A DNA stretch of 64,000 bases from Phlebotomus papatasi (Eukaryota; Arthropoda; Insecta; Diptera; Psychodidae), in contig NC_077223.1 in NCBI RefSeq assembly GCF_024763615.1, positions 73,780,627 through 73,844,626 of the forward strand. The letters are read 5' to 3'. Positions 11,462 to 23,260 of the stretch are shown piece by piece. Numbering within the stretch: the stretch's first letter is position 1; every line of letters starts with the position of its first letter. Position numbers and translations under genes: made by a program. Below the pieces are notes generated by a model. That model saw nothing but the letters and a program-made list of their open reading frames with translations, ran no database searches and had not been told where the DNA came from.

Positions 11462-12446
11462 TAGGGGAAAGTGGTCTGCCTTTGAATGCGGCAGCCTTTG
11501 AATATTGTAATTTTTTCACTTTTCTTTAAAGCATAAATTCTTTTCTATTAACTATTAGATAGCTATTCATAATCCTCACAAGTCATCAAAAAATGCAGAC
11601 CCTAGCTCTTATTTTCTAGGTGCTAGGGCAAAAAAACGAATCTGAGCTCTAAACTGTAATTTTGATGTTCCACAATTCATGTGTTTTTTTATAATCAAAA
11701 TAATTTTTCGAACAAATCTTCTATTGTGAGTCATAGAAGGTTATTCTTGGATGGTATTTCTCCAAATACATTTTGATTCAGATGAGACAAATTTTGTGGG
11801 TGATAAAAGTTTACAAATATTGCTCTGCGGCAGCCTTTGAATCTTAATTATGTGTGCCTTTGAATCCTCTCTTTACATACATTGAAACGTCTGACAATTT
11901 CCTGTCCGGGAGCAGAATAGAACTCCTACTTTGGTCCGACGAATGTCATACAAATACTTATAACATGCTATCTTGCTCCGGCCGGGATGTTTCAAACTGA
12001 CAATTGGCAACTTCAATGGCGTTTTATTACAAATTTTCAAGTGAAAAACAGAGCTTCAGAAAAATGTAAAAAATGTTGTTGTATAATGACTTTTGACTAC
12101 AGTGATTGTTTTATTGAGTGCATTAGGGTTCATGCTAATCAATTATGGGCCACTTAATGTTATAGCCCAAATATTCTCAGTGAAAAATTAAGATTCAAAG
12201 GCTGCCCAACCACATTCAAAGGCAGACCATGCAGGCTGCCTTTGAATATATCGACATAACATTTTTAAGTTCCTCACCAGGAAAAACTGAGGACTTGCGA
12301 GTCCTGAATGGGGTAAGCATAGAAGCTTAATGAACAAAAGAATATTTTGGTGTAGTGAAAAGTAAAACTCATGTTGTAGTTTACTCTGAAAAAAATCTCA
12401 AATTTTGAACATCATTTTTCGTTCAAAGGCAGACCACTTTCCCCTA
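11462..12446. mobile_element. 985-bp TIR element, TAGGGGAAAGTGGTCTGCC ends
   Basis: The terminal inverted repeat is about 27 bp (taggggaaagtggtctgcct..., mirrored at 12420-12446) and TA flanks each side. The sub-terminal phrase gcctttgaat recurs several times inside in both orientations (11490, 11830, 11855, 12195, 12240), as expected for repeated transposase-binding sites. No open frame of transposase size exists, so it is non-autonomous. Confidence 0.88.
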
Positions 12447-12662
12447 TTATTTACTTATTATTTAAAATTCCTTTATTAAGTAATTAGTAAAAAGTAGCTT
12501 TAATGTCCCTACTACAAACTACTTAATTAAGGACAATAACAAATCCCTTAATTAAGAGCTTAGAGGTAAGGCTAGGCTATATCATGTTATTTTCGCTTTT
12601 CGCCACAAAGCGCTGACGTTTGTGTCTTTTTCAGATTATTTTTGAGTAGTTGAATGTTGTGT

Positions 12663-12787
12663 TGCCCTAGACATACTTAAGCCGAGAGACGACTTAGTGG
12701 AAAATGATGGAAATGTAGTTTGACTATTATTTCTTATAAAATTACACCAATCCGTCTCTCGGCTAACCCTCAGGTCTGTCTAGGCCC
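12663..12787. mobile_element. TGCCCTAGAC MITE, copy i
   Basis: This is an imperfect palindrome of about 125 bp. tgccctagacatacttaagc and gccgagagacg on the left face ccgtctctcggctaaccctc and gtctaggccc on the right. The middle phrase ttagtggaaaatgatggaaa is shared with the copies at 33278-33410 and 33614-33747. A TTA follows the right end. A 3-bp TWA target duplication, as in PIF/Harbinger-type MITEs, fits the family but is inexact here. Confidence 0.85.
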
Positions 12788-13935
12788 TTAGAATTAAGTC
12801 AATGAGTTAAGAACTTATCAAATACTTAATAAATTTTTTTTGTCTTTGACATATATTTAGTTAGAGGGGTAAGAGGTATTTTCTATTTGAGCTTTTATAA
12901 AAGTAAGAAGGTAAATTATATGCAATTTATAAAACATTACTTGATATTCTCTAATCAATGACATTTTTAGCGTATTTATTTTACCTTATCAAACTTCAAG
13001 AAACGCATCATCATTATGCCACTGAGTGAGTGTCAAGTTAAAATTATCCTTTGATAGGAATCTCGAATGATTAAAAAAATTAATAGTTATTTTTTATTAT
13101 TTATATATATATTTTTTGTTAAAGACATGTAAAATAGGTAAAAGTGCGCAAATATTATACCTATAAAGGCATAAACAAAACACTAAAATGCTTGGCAAAT
13201 CTATGCAATTTATTCAGAGAATGATATAAACAAAATTGATCAACTTTGTGATAAAACAGCGGTCTTTAATGGGTTAACACAGTATCATTTTGCCATTTTT
13301 TTTATGATGCGGTATTTAAAATTCTACGTTTGCTATTTCAAGTTTTAGTGACTCTAAATTTTATTCAGCGCCATAAAAAGGTGACGAAAGTTTTGCAAGG
13401 TGTAGTATTCTTGGTAAATTTATTGCTATTGCACATTGTATTCAAATGAATTCACCTTTTCGGTTATTTTTCAAAAAAAAAAAATTGCTAAGAAAAAGCT
13501 GATTGTGTGAGAGTTGCCTAAAGGAGGAATGACTGTCAAAAATCATCAAAATTGTATTAGAGAAAAATTGTGTAATATCTCACACAACATTTTGTGATAG
13601 TAGAAGAAAGTGAATGTTAAATATTAGCTGATTAATAATTAGTCATTATTTCGGCATGGTAAAAAGGGAATTTTTCTTATTTTGCTGCTGGGGAAAATAA
13701 TAAAATTTTTCTGCTTTCACAGAAATTCAAGAGGATAGGATTTCAAAAGAAAAACGATTTCATTTATTGAAACCTTTGGATATGGCGTGTCAGAAAATAT
13801 TTAAATTGCCCACCTTCCCATATGACTTTTTAATTCGATAATTGATCATTGATTTTGAACACTTGGCAATATATATATTGGAATTTACTTCAATGGAAAA
13901 CACCATGACTAAACTTTCTTCACAATCCCATCCAA
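12788..13935. other. AT-rich non-coding stretch
   Basis: Nothing supportable was seen, only A/T runs and (at)n near 13100. Confidence 0.5.
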
Positions 13936-14319
13936 ATGAAGAATATGGAAGTCTCTTCGCGTAGCCATTTAATTGCAGCAAAATGCAGTGTCAGAGTAAA
14001 TTTGTCACTTGCAATTGATCTGGCGATTCTTCGTGATCTGCTGCCCCAGGAAAGGCACCAAATGGAACGTATAGCCTCTATAGAAAGTGACAAGGTTGTT
14101 GGCGATTGTATGAACTCTTGCAGAGTGAGTGTGATCAAGTGCAAAAAAAATTGCCCATTCGTATTTCAATCTCATCACGCAGAAAAATCGTACTCGACAT
14201 ACCCCAAAAAGTGGAACTTGAATGAAATCGCTCTTTCTTTTGTTATAATGCCCCAATGGTGGCAAAAAAAAGCACCAGAGGAATCTCAATTCGGGAGACT
14301 TTCTTCTTCACCACCTTAA
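13936..14319 (+). CDS. unrecognised open frame, possible exon
   Basis: This is an ATG-initiated frame of 127 codons in a block that is visibly less AT-rich than its surroundings. The ATG has A at -3. The early part reads as a soluble, mixed-charge protein, with LLPQERHQMERIASIES around residues 35-50. Near 14122-14131 the frame crosses gcagagtgagtgtg, which could serve as a splice donor; the true coding part might stop there. No family was recognised. Both antisense frames are also partly open, so a regulatory or conserved non-coding block is equally possible. Confidence 0.25.
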   Translation: MKNMEVSSRSHLIAAKCSVRVNLSLAIDLAILRDLLPQERHQMERIASIESDKVVGDCMNSCRVSVIKCKKNCPFVFQSHHAEKSYSTYPKKWNLNEIALSFVIMPQWWQKKAPEESQFGRLSSSPP

Positions 14320-14936
14320 CCAACTAACTCTTTTTGTCCCCCGAGCCATCTGATACCATCACCTCGTTTCAAGTCAGAGTTTTGCTTTCGTTGCCGCGCA
14401 TCTCTTTAGGCTGCTGCTGCCTCTTTCTTTGATCTCCGGTAGCCCGTGGCCAGTGAGTGTGACTGCAATTTCACCTCAAAGAGATTCGCATAATCACCAC
14501 AATGTGTGTAATTCGTATGACATGCTGACCTTGAATGCGAGCTTTTTATCTTGACGGATGGTTTACGTTTTGGACTGCAAAAAGTAAGTACTTGGGCCAG
14601 TTGGACGGATTAGCGTGAAAATTATGCATGCCTCGGAGATCACTTATTGATTTATCACAAATTTATTCGTATCCCAACGAGACATTTTGCGGAAGAAATT
14701 GAAAGGAATTACTCTCTCACAAGATGTTATCGGACACTTGGCAAGAAGGAAAGAAAAAATAAACAACTTCCTTTTTGGTGAAGACAGCAATAAATTTATC
14801 CAGTATTGCAGCACTTTGTTTACTGGACAATTCAACAAATACTAGATTTTTGATTAAGACTACAATTTTTGACTTCAAGATTAATGTTGTTCTCATATCT
14901 CTCAGAATTCTCCGTATAAAGTATAAGATGACTTAG
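14320..14936. other. less AT-rich block, possible regulatory or UTR sequence
   Basis: From 14320 to about 14560 the sequence is pyrimidine-rich and GC-richer, with ctgctgctgcctcttt near 14412 and no repeat character. It follows directly on the open frame at 13936. It could be promoter, UTR or enhancer sequence, but no specific element was identified. From 14640 to 14936 it returns to ordinary AT-rich DNA. Confidence 0.3.
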
Positions 14937-15408
14937 TATACCGGCTTCAGAGCTAAGGATTAGCCATATGTTTCACCTTCTCTAATTTCTTATCATTCAA
15001 GATTATTTGGAAAAGTCTAACTTAAGATTGGATTATCATGGGCGAATGATCTGTTTAAAGATGATTACCTGCAGACAGAAATAATTGTATCAATAAAATA
15101 GCCAATATATCCGGCTTGGAGCACACGGTAGAATATTGTCTTCGATGAATGTCCTCTTGTTATATTTATCACTTGAGAGACACTTTTTCACAATTAAGTT
15201 ACAATTTATTCTCAATTTGAACTTGTCTTTTTCACTGCTCCTTACTTACTACTTTTTATAATATTTTTTTTTTATTTTCTGAAGTTACTATTTTAATCAC
15301 TAAACTGCAACAGGATCTATTAGATTATGAAAAACCAATAAAATACATTGCTATTTATAATCTTGAGCCCTTCGAGAAATAGGTTAAACCTCTAGTTTAA
15401 AGACATAA
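14937..15408 (+). mobile_element. CGGCTTCAG MITE, copy B, interrupted
   Basis: The left part (taccggcttcagagctaagg, to about 15045) matches the family. The right part resumes near 15318 with ctattagattatgaaaaacc and ends gttaaacctctagtttaaag. About 270 bp in between is foreign to other copies, so this copy looks split by an insertion. No clean target duplication remains. Confidence 0.65.
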
Positions 15409-15782
15409 TGTCAATACCAATATTACTTATTAATTAAAATAATCTGCGACAAAGTGTGCAAGCCACAAATTTTAACTCTATATCTTCGACGGTAAAAGAC
15501 GCCTAGAATAAAATGGAATGAATTAGAACCATTAACTCTTTCGTCTCTTTTGGGACTCTGAGTACCCAATGAAGCATATGAATATTCAGTGAAAAATAAT
15601 ATTTTTAAATTATTCAGAACTGATAAAAATCAGATTCTTGTGGATGATTACAAACTATAAGGATATCCAAATGTAAGATATTTTTTGTAGGACATCAATT
15701 AATTCCTGAGCTTAGATATTTCTGATTAAAAAATGGTGAAATTGGCTTGCAGCATATGCTGCGGTCCGGAAAGAGTTAATTT

Positions 15783-15978
15783 GAAATTTTGATATTTCCT
15801 TTGCCCAATGTTTCAAATAGGCATAGAGAAGAAGAAGACCACGAAGTAGTACAAGTCCAATTCAAGATCAAGATTCAAGAGTACTTATTATTTTTTTTTT
15901 ACTTATCCATCTCAAACAGTGAAAAAATATCAAAATCCCAAATTAGAAAAGGATTGGAAATTACCCGTATTTTACCCT
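15783..15978. mobile_element. partial copy of the 16332-16542 TIR element
   Basis: The run from caatgtttcaaataggcata through the agaagaagaccac.aagtagta phrase to the end ttacccgtattttaccctag parallels 16385-16541. The left inverted end is missing or diverged. Confidence 0.65.
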
Positions 15979-16084
15979 AGGCCCTGATTTTTTACTAAAG
16001 TTTTCATAAATCTTTTTAAAAGTAAAAAAATGTACTGTATTTAAATGAGAATTATAGAAATATTTTCATTACAACAGATTGTGA

Positions 16085-16310
16085 TGTTGATCAAGTTATC
16101 CTGAAAACCAACATCTCAAAATCCAAAATCTTGAATTATAAAAAGTATAATAGATAGTCCCACTATTGGACACGCGCTTGCTGGAAGTAAGCGATTTTTA
16201 TGACTGGGAAAATTATTCCATAAATTATCCTCCATGTGATTTCGATCCTTTCATTTTGATTATTCGGGTACTTAGTTTTTAGGATTTTTTTCGTTCAGGA
16301 TTTTGGCTGC
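16085..16310. mobile_element. dispersed repeat sharing the aaaatcccgaa phrase, copy 1
   Basis: The core tcccactattggacacgcgc then ttgctggaagtaag, and the following tgggaaaattattcc, match 58455-58540. The right end aggattttggctgccgctg is the inverse of the left edge of the 15-bp array at 6744 (ggcagccaaaattccgaaa). This links the array and the two dispersed copies as one family with inverted ends. Confidence 0.6.
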
Positions 16311-16331
16311 CGCTGTTTGGAGGATTTGGAT

Positions 16332-16542
16332 ACGGTAAGATCGGGTAATTCAGAATCATCTCAATTTTGAAATTTTGACATTTTCTCACTGTTTCATATG
16401 ATCAAAGAGAAAAAGAAAACCACAAAGAAGTATAAGACTTTACATTCGAGAATACTTCTTCGTCGTTTTTTTCCTGTTAAAATCTAAAATTGTTAGGAAA
16501 TCTCATAGTTCCAAATTACCCTATCTTACCCTAATTTTTAAG
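16332..16542. mobile_element. GGTAAGATCGGGTAATTC MITE
   Basis: Left cggtaagatcgggtaattc is mirrored by right aaattaccctatcttaccct. It is about 210 bp. A partial second copy lies 360 bp upstream (15783-15978). The right end fits the TAGGG-type termini that recur in this window. Confidence 0.75.
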
Positions 16543-16684
16543 AAAAGATTCTACACTCGTGGCCGTTGTCATTGATAAATATCGCTCTTATTTCTGGAAA
16601 TTACATTGACAGAAATTTCGTACCACTCGATTTTACTGATTGAACTATGTATATCCTGCTATTGTTTTATAATGTATGATATTG

Positions 16685-17665
16685 CATCATCATCATCATT
16701 TTCAGCCGCTTATCCCTATTGGGGTCGCGGGATTAAGACATATAGGTCAAAAGTTCACGCGTGTCGATCCTCTGCCATTTCAGCCACCTTGTCCTAGGTC
16801 TGCCCTGAGGTCGACACCTCCTCACAATGGCTTCCATAGCTTTTCTGGGGAAACTTTTTCTATTCATGCGCTGAACATGTCAATCGAAGTTGTGATCATT
16901 TAACTGAAGAAGCACCTACTCGACTCTTTTAGATCCTCACGGATGGTTACGTTCTTCACTCGATCGCGACGAGTGATTACCCTTATACGGGCTTCAGACC
17001 TAAGGCTTAGCCATTTGGCTTAACTTATCTAACTTCTTTTTTTTTGTTTCCCCCCTTACCAAGGTTTTAGGTCTTGAGACCTATTTTGACCAAAATCAAA
17101 TGTTGGGAAATCCGAAATAAATTCACCTATGTGTTCAAAAATACCAAATCATCAATCAATAAAAATTTTTCCTATAATCTGGTAAAAATAAATAAATAAA
17201 TAACAGATATGGAGTTGGACCTTACACATCACTAGTCGTGTTCCTAACTTCTTATCTATCAATATTTTTCATAAAATTTTGACTTAGAATTGTATTATTA
17301 AACCCAAATAATCTATTGGATTTTAAGGAACCAAATTAATTGGTTGTTTTTAAGATTTGGAGACCTTCTGGAACTGGGCTAAACCTTTAGACTGAAGACG
17401 GCCTTAACCACCGGGAGGTACCTCATCTCGGCAGCTTGTACTCGCGATCTTACTTTTTCAATCAATACCCAAATCAGGCCAGTTACAATTTTTGAAAACC
17501 GATAATTTAGCCGAATGACTAAGTTCGGCCTTCCTCACCTCGCTCCTACCAAGCTCTCATTACTGCAGAAGCTTGAACGATTCGCGACGAGAGTTCTGTG
17601 TCCATCCTAAGATTATCCGTGAATAACACCCCGAGATACATGAAATTCTCCACCCTTTCTAATAA
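16685..17665 (-). pseudogene. RTE-type LINE 3' fragment, split by a MITE
   Basis: Read on the minus strand from 17665, translation gives VENFMYLGVLFTDN then SSRIVQASAVMRAW, then after a diverged part KVRSRVQAAEMRYL. After the MITE it resumes with TRRDRVKNVTIRED, then HVQRM, GRPRTRW and a tail of repeated ATG (16685-16697). These match, in order, the region C-terminal to the reverse transcriptase in RTE-clade non-LTR retrotransposons (the YLG, RI..A, EMR.L, TRRDR..N..IRE, GHV.RM and GRPR.RW blocks). A simple-repeat (ATG)n tail is typical of that clade. Stops and frameshifts lie between blocks, so it is dead and 5'-truncated. The intact element would be more than 3 kb, with an N-terminal endonuclease. 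Confidence 0.9.
16981..17406 (+). mobile_element. CGGCTTCAG MITE, copy C, inserted in the LINE
   Basis: The element runs from tacgggcttcagacctaagg to ctaaacctttagactgaaga plus cgg. It is flanked by CCTTA at 16981-16985 and at 17402-17406, a clean 5-bp target duplication. LINE coding sequence continues on both sides, so this insertion is younger than the LINE copy. It is longer than other copies by roughly 200 bp in the middle (about 17040-17280), suggesting a length variant or a second insertion. Confidence 0.92.
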
Positions 17666-17689
17666 GATTCCGCTAATTATAAAATGGGG

Positions 17690-17990
17690 ATCTCACTGGC
17701 GCAATAGGCATAAGACCGTTAGATCTTGGGCGGTGAGATCTCTGACTCGACTCTCACAGTTGTGAGTTCGAGTCCCACCCGGTGCAAGAAACTGAATCTC
17801 TAGAAAAAAAAGACATGTTCACATGTGATTAAACATAAAATGCACCGCTTCTACCCCAAAAAACTTCAGGAGCACGGAAGAAGCATTCACTACGGGGAAG
17901 GTGTTCCTGGACCCTGGACGATCTACGATCAGGAGATTCTTCCAACACGGGACACATTCTAATTATTACATTGTAATAGAAAATAAAGTG
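17690..17990 (+). mobile_element. tRNA-derived SINE
   Basis: A box-like tggcgcaatagg (17697-17708) and a perfect B box-type gttcgagtcccacc (from 17766) mark an internal Pol III promoter. The roughly 58-nt gap resembles tRNAs with a long variable arm. No CCA-ready acceptor stem closes the unit, and a non-tRNA body follows to an A/T-rich end near 17990 (tagaaaataaagtg). It is therefore a SINE and not a tRNA gene. It sits just beyond the 5' edge of the LINE fragment. Confidence 0.7.
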
Positions 17991-18229
17991 TTTCGACACG
18001 ATTAATAATAACATGTAAAATGCATTGTACATGCTGTCGGTAAATAATCTGAAGTTTTTAAGAAGGGATTTTGACCTTTGATCTTCTCCTCCTTTATTCC
18101 TTGCCAAAATCCCCTTATTTACACTACTTAAAAACTATTTCATTGGCCAAAAATCATTAAATAATCTGAAGCTCCTAAATTATAATGGCAAACCTGCCTC
18201 TCGCAATTAAATGCGGCTTACATTCTAGC

Positions 18230-18455
18230 ATAGGAGGAAGTGGGGCTACTTTGAGCTGTGGGATTACATTGATTTTATTATGGGATTTCATTGATTATTT
18301 TCTCATAATTATAAAGACAATTGGGTTTCAACGAAAATTTAGCTTTGAAAAATAATTATAGAATTAAAAGTAATATAATTGTAAGGCTCAGCTTGCTTTA
18401 GAAATATACGAAAAATCGTACATCAATCGTACAGCTCAAATTACCTCCGCCTATG
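18230..18455. mobile_element. TAGGAGGAAGTGGGGCTAC MITE
   Basis: The left end taggaggaagtggggctact is followed by ttgagctgtggga; the right end cagctcaaattacctccgcc is followed by ta. It is about 225 bp and has the same ctactttgag..tgtggga arm as the element at 11106-11299. Confidence 0.78.
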
Positions 18456-20528
18456 TATTTTCTTATTTTAGAATTGACAAGCAATTGTTTAGCTCACAAT
18501 TCCAACAATTGAAATTAGATTAAAAATATTAAATTAAATTAAACAAAAAAATATTACATACCTTATAATTAATTTTCTAAGTAAGAAAGGGCATAATGAC
18601 TTTAATTTAATTAAGAGTAAAGTAATTTATACAGAATATTTCAATATTATATTTTATTTTGTTATCTTCCAAAAAATGCAAATTAAAAATAACAGCATAA
18701 ATTCAAGTTTCTTATTTTGGGAAAGAAAACACAAAACTTTTACGCTTATTTAAAAAAAAGCTACTAATGTTGAAACGTCCCTGTAGAGAAGATTTCTCTT
18801 GAAAAAGAATTACTCAATCATATTAAAAATCTATTGAAAATCCATCACAATGATAATTTATTTTGCTCTATCACGATATAAAATTTTGACGAAACCTTCA
18901 TTATATGTTTTGCGAACAATTTTCGAGCATAATTTGCAGTAGACAAAAACCTACTGAATTATTGCAATAGAAAAAAGAAAAATCTACTAAAAACATTTCA
19001 ATATGTGTCAGCAATTTGGAGAATTATTATCGATTTGTATTAAGTTGATATCCGTGAGTATCTATAAATTGATACATCTGAACTAAACTAAAGAATTGTT
19101 CTCTTAAATTGTGATATAATTAATTTAATTTCATAGAAATAGTTCAGAATGTTGACAGTTATTAGTATTCTCGCCTTTTATGCTTTTCTGTGTAACAAAA
19201 TTACAAGTTTAATATTCTGTGATTTACATAGCCCAGCAAAGAAATTGGCTTGTCTTTTGGACGAACTCACTGGTATTTATGACTTCATTGTTTCTTGCCA
19301 GTAAACAGCTACTAAAATAGAACAAACATCTTATTTATTTTCCCATCATTAGAAATTCTTTTGGTATAGCGCAGCAAAATATTTTTCACATCTACGGAAA
19401 TAGAACCTCAGGAATTCTAAACAAGATTGATCCTAATTTTCCATTTATATATTCATTCGTTAAACGTCTGGAGTATGGTGTCAAAAGATTTCACACAAAG
19501 TCAATTAATTTTTTTCAACCACGAAATAAGGTTGGGCGAAAGAAGTGTGACCTTTTTTGGGGTTAATATGTGTATCCATGACCTTTCTATTGTATTCACT
19601 TCCGTGGGATAAATCCCAAATACCAAAATTCTCTGGGTCATTCACGCCAAAAACACAAAAAAAGACCAATTGATTTCTTTTTGCATACAAACACCATGAT
19701 AATTCTTTGAAAGAAATTTCGTGAGAATAATTTGTCAGTCTCTTGTATTATTTCATGTTAAATAAATTACACTTCAATTGATATTCGTTTTATTTTATGT
19801 GGCATTCATTATCATACCGTAGGCAATTTATTGCGTAAAATGTTAATCGAATAACATGAAATAACATAAACATTCATAATTTTTTCGAAAGTCGCTCGAA
19901 AAATTTGAATTCTGCGGTTTATGAATTACCACAAAACTCAACTGTTATCGATTGATGGCAACGTATTAATAAATGTGGATATGAGATGAGACTACCACCG
20001 GCTGCTCATATTTTTCACGAGTAAATTAAAAGATCGCATGATGCGATACAGGGAGGAAATATAATGAAAATGTCAGGAGCGTAATTTATAAAAATAATGA
20101 CATTGGTGAAACTATTCTCCAATGAGCCATATACGAGATAAAAAGAATTTCCTTCCATTGATGACGACCAAACTTGTTAATAATAATGTAAAACGTTTTT
20201 TAACATGTAATATCTCTTGCAGAATTACTCTGTCACTTTCATAAATGGGTTATGAGAGGGTACTTCCAAAGGGGTTATATTAATGACCTACATTCAAATT
20301 AAATACTTCCTTAAGACAACTTGGTGTATAAATGAAGATTTGATACTAAATCATTCTAGGTTTAAAACTATCAAACATGAGCAGCTAATCTTATTTCAGT
20401 ATTGCTAGAAAACTTGTAATCCATTTTTTTTTTTTGAGAATGATTTGAGATGATGATTTGAGAAAGGAACTTTACGTTTGGGGGATGCCATACAAGTTCA
20501 CCGGCTTATTAATAACCGTAACATAAAA
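18456..20528. other. AT-rich non-coding stretch
   Basis: No gene, inverted repeat or array could be supported here. Confidence 0.5.
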
Positions 20529-21597
20529 TAGGATAAAGGCTCATAATTTGGTCCAGTCTGTTTATAAGCATCGATGTTCCAAGTTTGAAGTGCGATATTT
20601 TCAATACTAATTGACTTTTTTTGTTACTCTGTTTTCAGAAGGGTTGTTTAGAAACTTGGCAACCTATTAATCATCTTATTTTTACTAAAATTAGTTTTAA
20701 TACGTTTAAAAATGAATTGATATGTAGAGGTGAATTTGACTCTTATTTTGGACAACTTGGTTATTAATTTGGACAACGTGGCTGTATATTTGGACAGCTA
20801 ATCCGCCTCAATAGGATGCCCATTGTTCTTCATTTCATGAACCAATCTTACCAAGTCCTCTTCCTGTTCATGTAAGAGAAACGTACAATGTCACAAGAAG
20901 CCCAGAAACTTTCCTTATCATTCATTAAAGTAAGTTGACTTCGATACTCCAAGTACGTGCAGATTCGCTCATTCCCTGACCTTTCCGGGAGCCTTTCAAG
21001 GCATTTTTCGCTACATCTCTTTCGTAGAGATGATGGTTTGTTTCTCCAGGCATTTGTCCAAGCTAGTCATCACAAAAGATAAAACTTCACGAAATTTCGT
21101 GAGAAAAACACCTGTCCAAAATAAGGAGTATCACCTCACTGGTAAATGTCTTAAAAAATTTCCCATTTTTCACATGAAAAATATAATTCACAAGGCAAAT
21201 CTCACTTCAGGTCAAATGTACAAATCACAATTAACGTGAATCAACACAATATTCAATGAATATTCAATAATATCACTCAAAAAAAGCGAAGAAACATTGT
21301 TAGTCCTTCACCACAGCTAAATAAGACTGAAGTAAACACGAAGTTCTGTCTTATTTCTCGTAAGCAATAGCTTACACTGAATTTTCAACAAAGCAATTTC
21401 AACTCAAATCATATTCAAAATTTAACGAATTTAGTGTTAAAATCTTCCAAAGAGAACAAATATTTAGATATAATTCATCATTCATCAACTATTGGAATAA
21501 AAATCTATCTTTTTAATCAATTTACTTTTAGTGTCCAATTTTATCTTCAAAGTGTCCAAAATAAGAAACTGGACAAAATTATGAGCCTTTCCCCTAA
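20529..21597. mobile_element. 1.07-kb TIR element, TAGGATAAAGGCTCATAATTTGG ends
   Basis: Left taggataaaggctcataatt (then tggtccagt) is mirrored by right actggacaaaattatgagcc (then tttccccta). The sub-terminal phrase ttttggacaa or tgtccaaaat recurs at 20735, 20760, 20787, 21112, 21552 and 21572. This is the same architecture as the elements at 11462 and 53852. Open frames inside are short, so it is non-autonomous. Confidence 0.82.
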
Positions 21598-22275
21598 AGC
21601 ATATTCTTTGGATATATTAAAAACTTCTTCATGTGCAATAGTGACCTTGAGTTATACCTTCAAATGGTTTTTCAAGGTCAATAGTTAAAAAGGTTTTAGA
21701 GAGCGTATTTATCTAAAATTGAGTCATTTTTAGGGTTCATTGGAAAGGTCTTGGATTCTCTGAAAAGTCTGAAATAGTTGCAAAATTAAATGTTAATTTT
21801 TTCTTAAAGAATATTAGTTGAAAAGATTTTATAATATCATCAAACAATAAGAGTAGGATGATTTAGACAACTATACAATTTTATTGGTATAATCAAATAA
21901 TAGTGTGAAACATTTTATTCGATATGTTACGAATACCGTTAAAGAAGTTTAAAATAAAGAGAATACTTTAATAAGAAAAAAATACATTTTGAAGACGTAT
22001 CGTTTGTGAGGTATTTAAAAGCATTAAATAAAAAAAAATAATTGGCTCTTTTAAGGACAATACCGTGAAATTTACAGGAAAAGATGCCAGAGTATTGACA
22101 TTTCAAAATAAGGACCGCTAAGTGGAATCGACTTTGGAGAGCTTTCGAATTATTTAAATGATGTAAATTGCATTACATGCAACATTATAATAAACAATGT
22201 TCAATTGCCAATAATAAGGCAGTAACAATGGCCAGAAGTGACATATGTGGCATAAAGTACATGGTCAAATGGGAT
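21598..22275. other. AT-rich non-coding stretch
   Basis: Nothing supportable was seen. Confidence 0.5.
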
Positions 22276-22530
22276 TCAATGGAAGGAATTCCTCAATTTA
22301 TTAAGCTTTTTGAATTTCTTCTTGGGACACTTCACACTCACTGAAAGTTGTCGCTTTTCACCCAGGGTTAATTTGACACATTTCATCTCATGTTTCTTAG
22401 GCCGGTGCATCAAGCGAATGTAAGGAGAGACGATGGTGAAATGTGGAGTGAGAGAGAAAAGTACATTTTGAGGAAATAAAACAAACCAAATATTGCAAAG
22501 TGCAACGAGGCACAAAAAATTGTTCAACAT
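22276..22530 (-). CDS. unrecognised small open frame, secreted-like
   Basis: This is an ATG-initiated 84-codon frame. The first ~25 residues are hydrophobic (MLNNFLCLVALCNIWFVLF) and resemble a signal peptide. The C-terminal half is basic and Lys-rich (KCPKKKFKKLNKL), with two cysteines near residues 52 and 69. The region is less AT-rich than its neighbours. No family was recognised, and no splice sites or polyadenylation signal were confirmed. A chance frame is quite possible. Confidence 0.22.
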   Translation of the reverse strand: MLNNFLCLVALCNIWFVLFPQNVLFSLTPHFTIVSPYIRLMHRPKKHEMKCVKLTLGEKRQLSVSVKCPKKKFKKLNKLRNSFH

Positions 22531-23260
22531 ACTCCAATGTTGAAGCTCTAATAAGGTAGAAAATTTCTCCGATTCGCATCGTTTTACATAAATTTACAAT
22601 ATGTATATCCCCCAATCGACCTGTCGATTTTCCGCGCCATTTCTTATTTCTCCCAAGGGGGGTGAAACAATGTGATATATCGCAATTTTTATTCATTCAC
22701 CATCCTCACACTTTGATTTGGATAAAATGCAGAAAATACTACAAGATGAGGTGCCTTCTGTACAACATATACAGAATACATAATAATTATACAGACACGC
22801 GTTCGGAACCATACACAAAACTGATGCCAATCGCAAATGAAAGAAAGTTGATTGAATGGGACATTAAAATGGATAAAATATTTATGTATTTATAGAAGAA
22901 AATTTTAATCCGCAACACAGATTTCTTCCTCAGTATATTCAAGTGTATCAATGCCGATCAGACAAAAAACAACCTATGCCATATTGAAGAAATATTCCAA
23001 TTTGTACTTTATGTATCTCTATTTGTTATTATTGAAATAAACATAAAACGTGTTGAAGATATATCGAGAAGAACATGAATTTCCATTGGAATATACAGGT
23101 ATGATTTTATTTTTGATTTTATCCACAAAAATAAAAATAAAAAATCTTGTAGCTGTGAAAAATCGAGTAAAATTTTAAATATTTTCATAAAAGTTCCGCT
23201 CCATTACCTCAAAAATAATAGAAAAATAAAAAAGGGACAGATAATCCTAACCGGCTTATG
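22531..23260. other. non-coding stretch
   Basis: Nothing supportable was seen beyond A/T runs. Confidence 0.5.

Noticed and set aside
17690..17790. Functional tRNA gene
   Set aside because: A and B boxes are present, but acceptor-stem pairing does not close and a SINE body follows.
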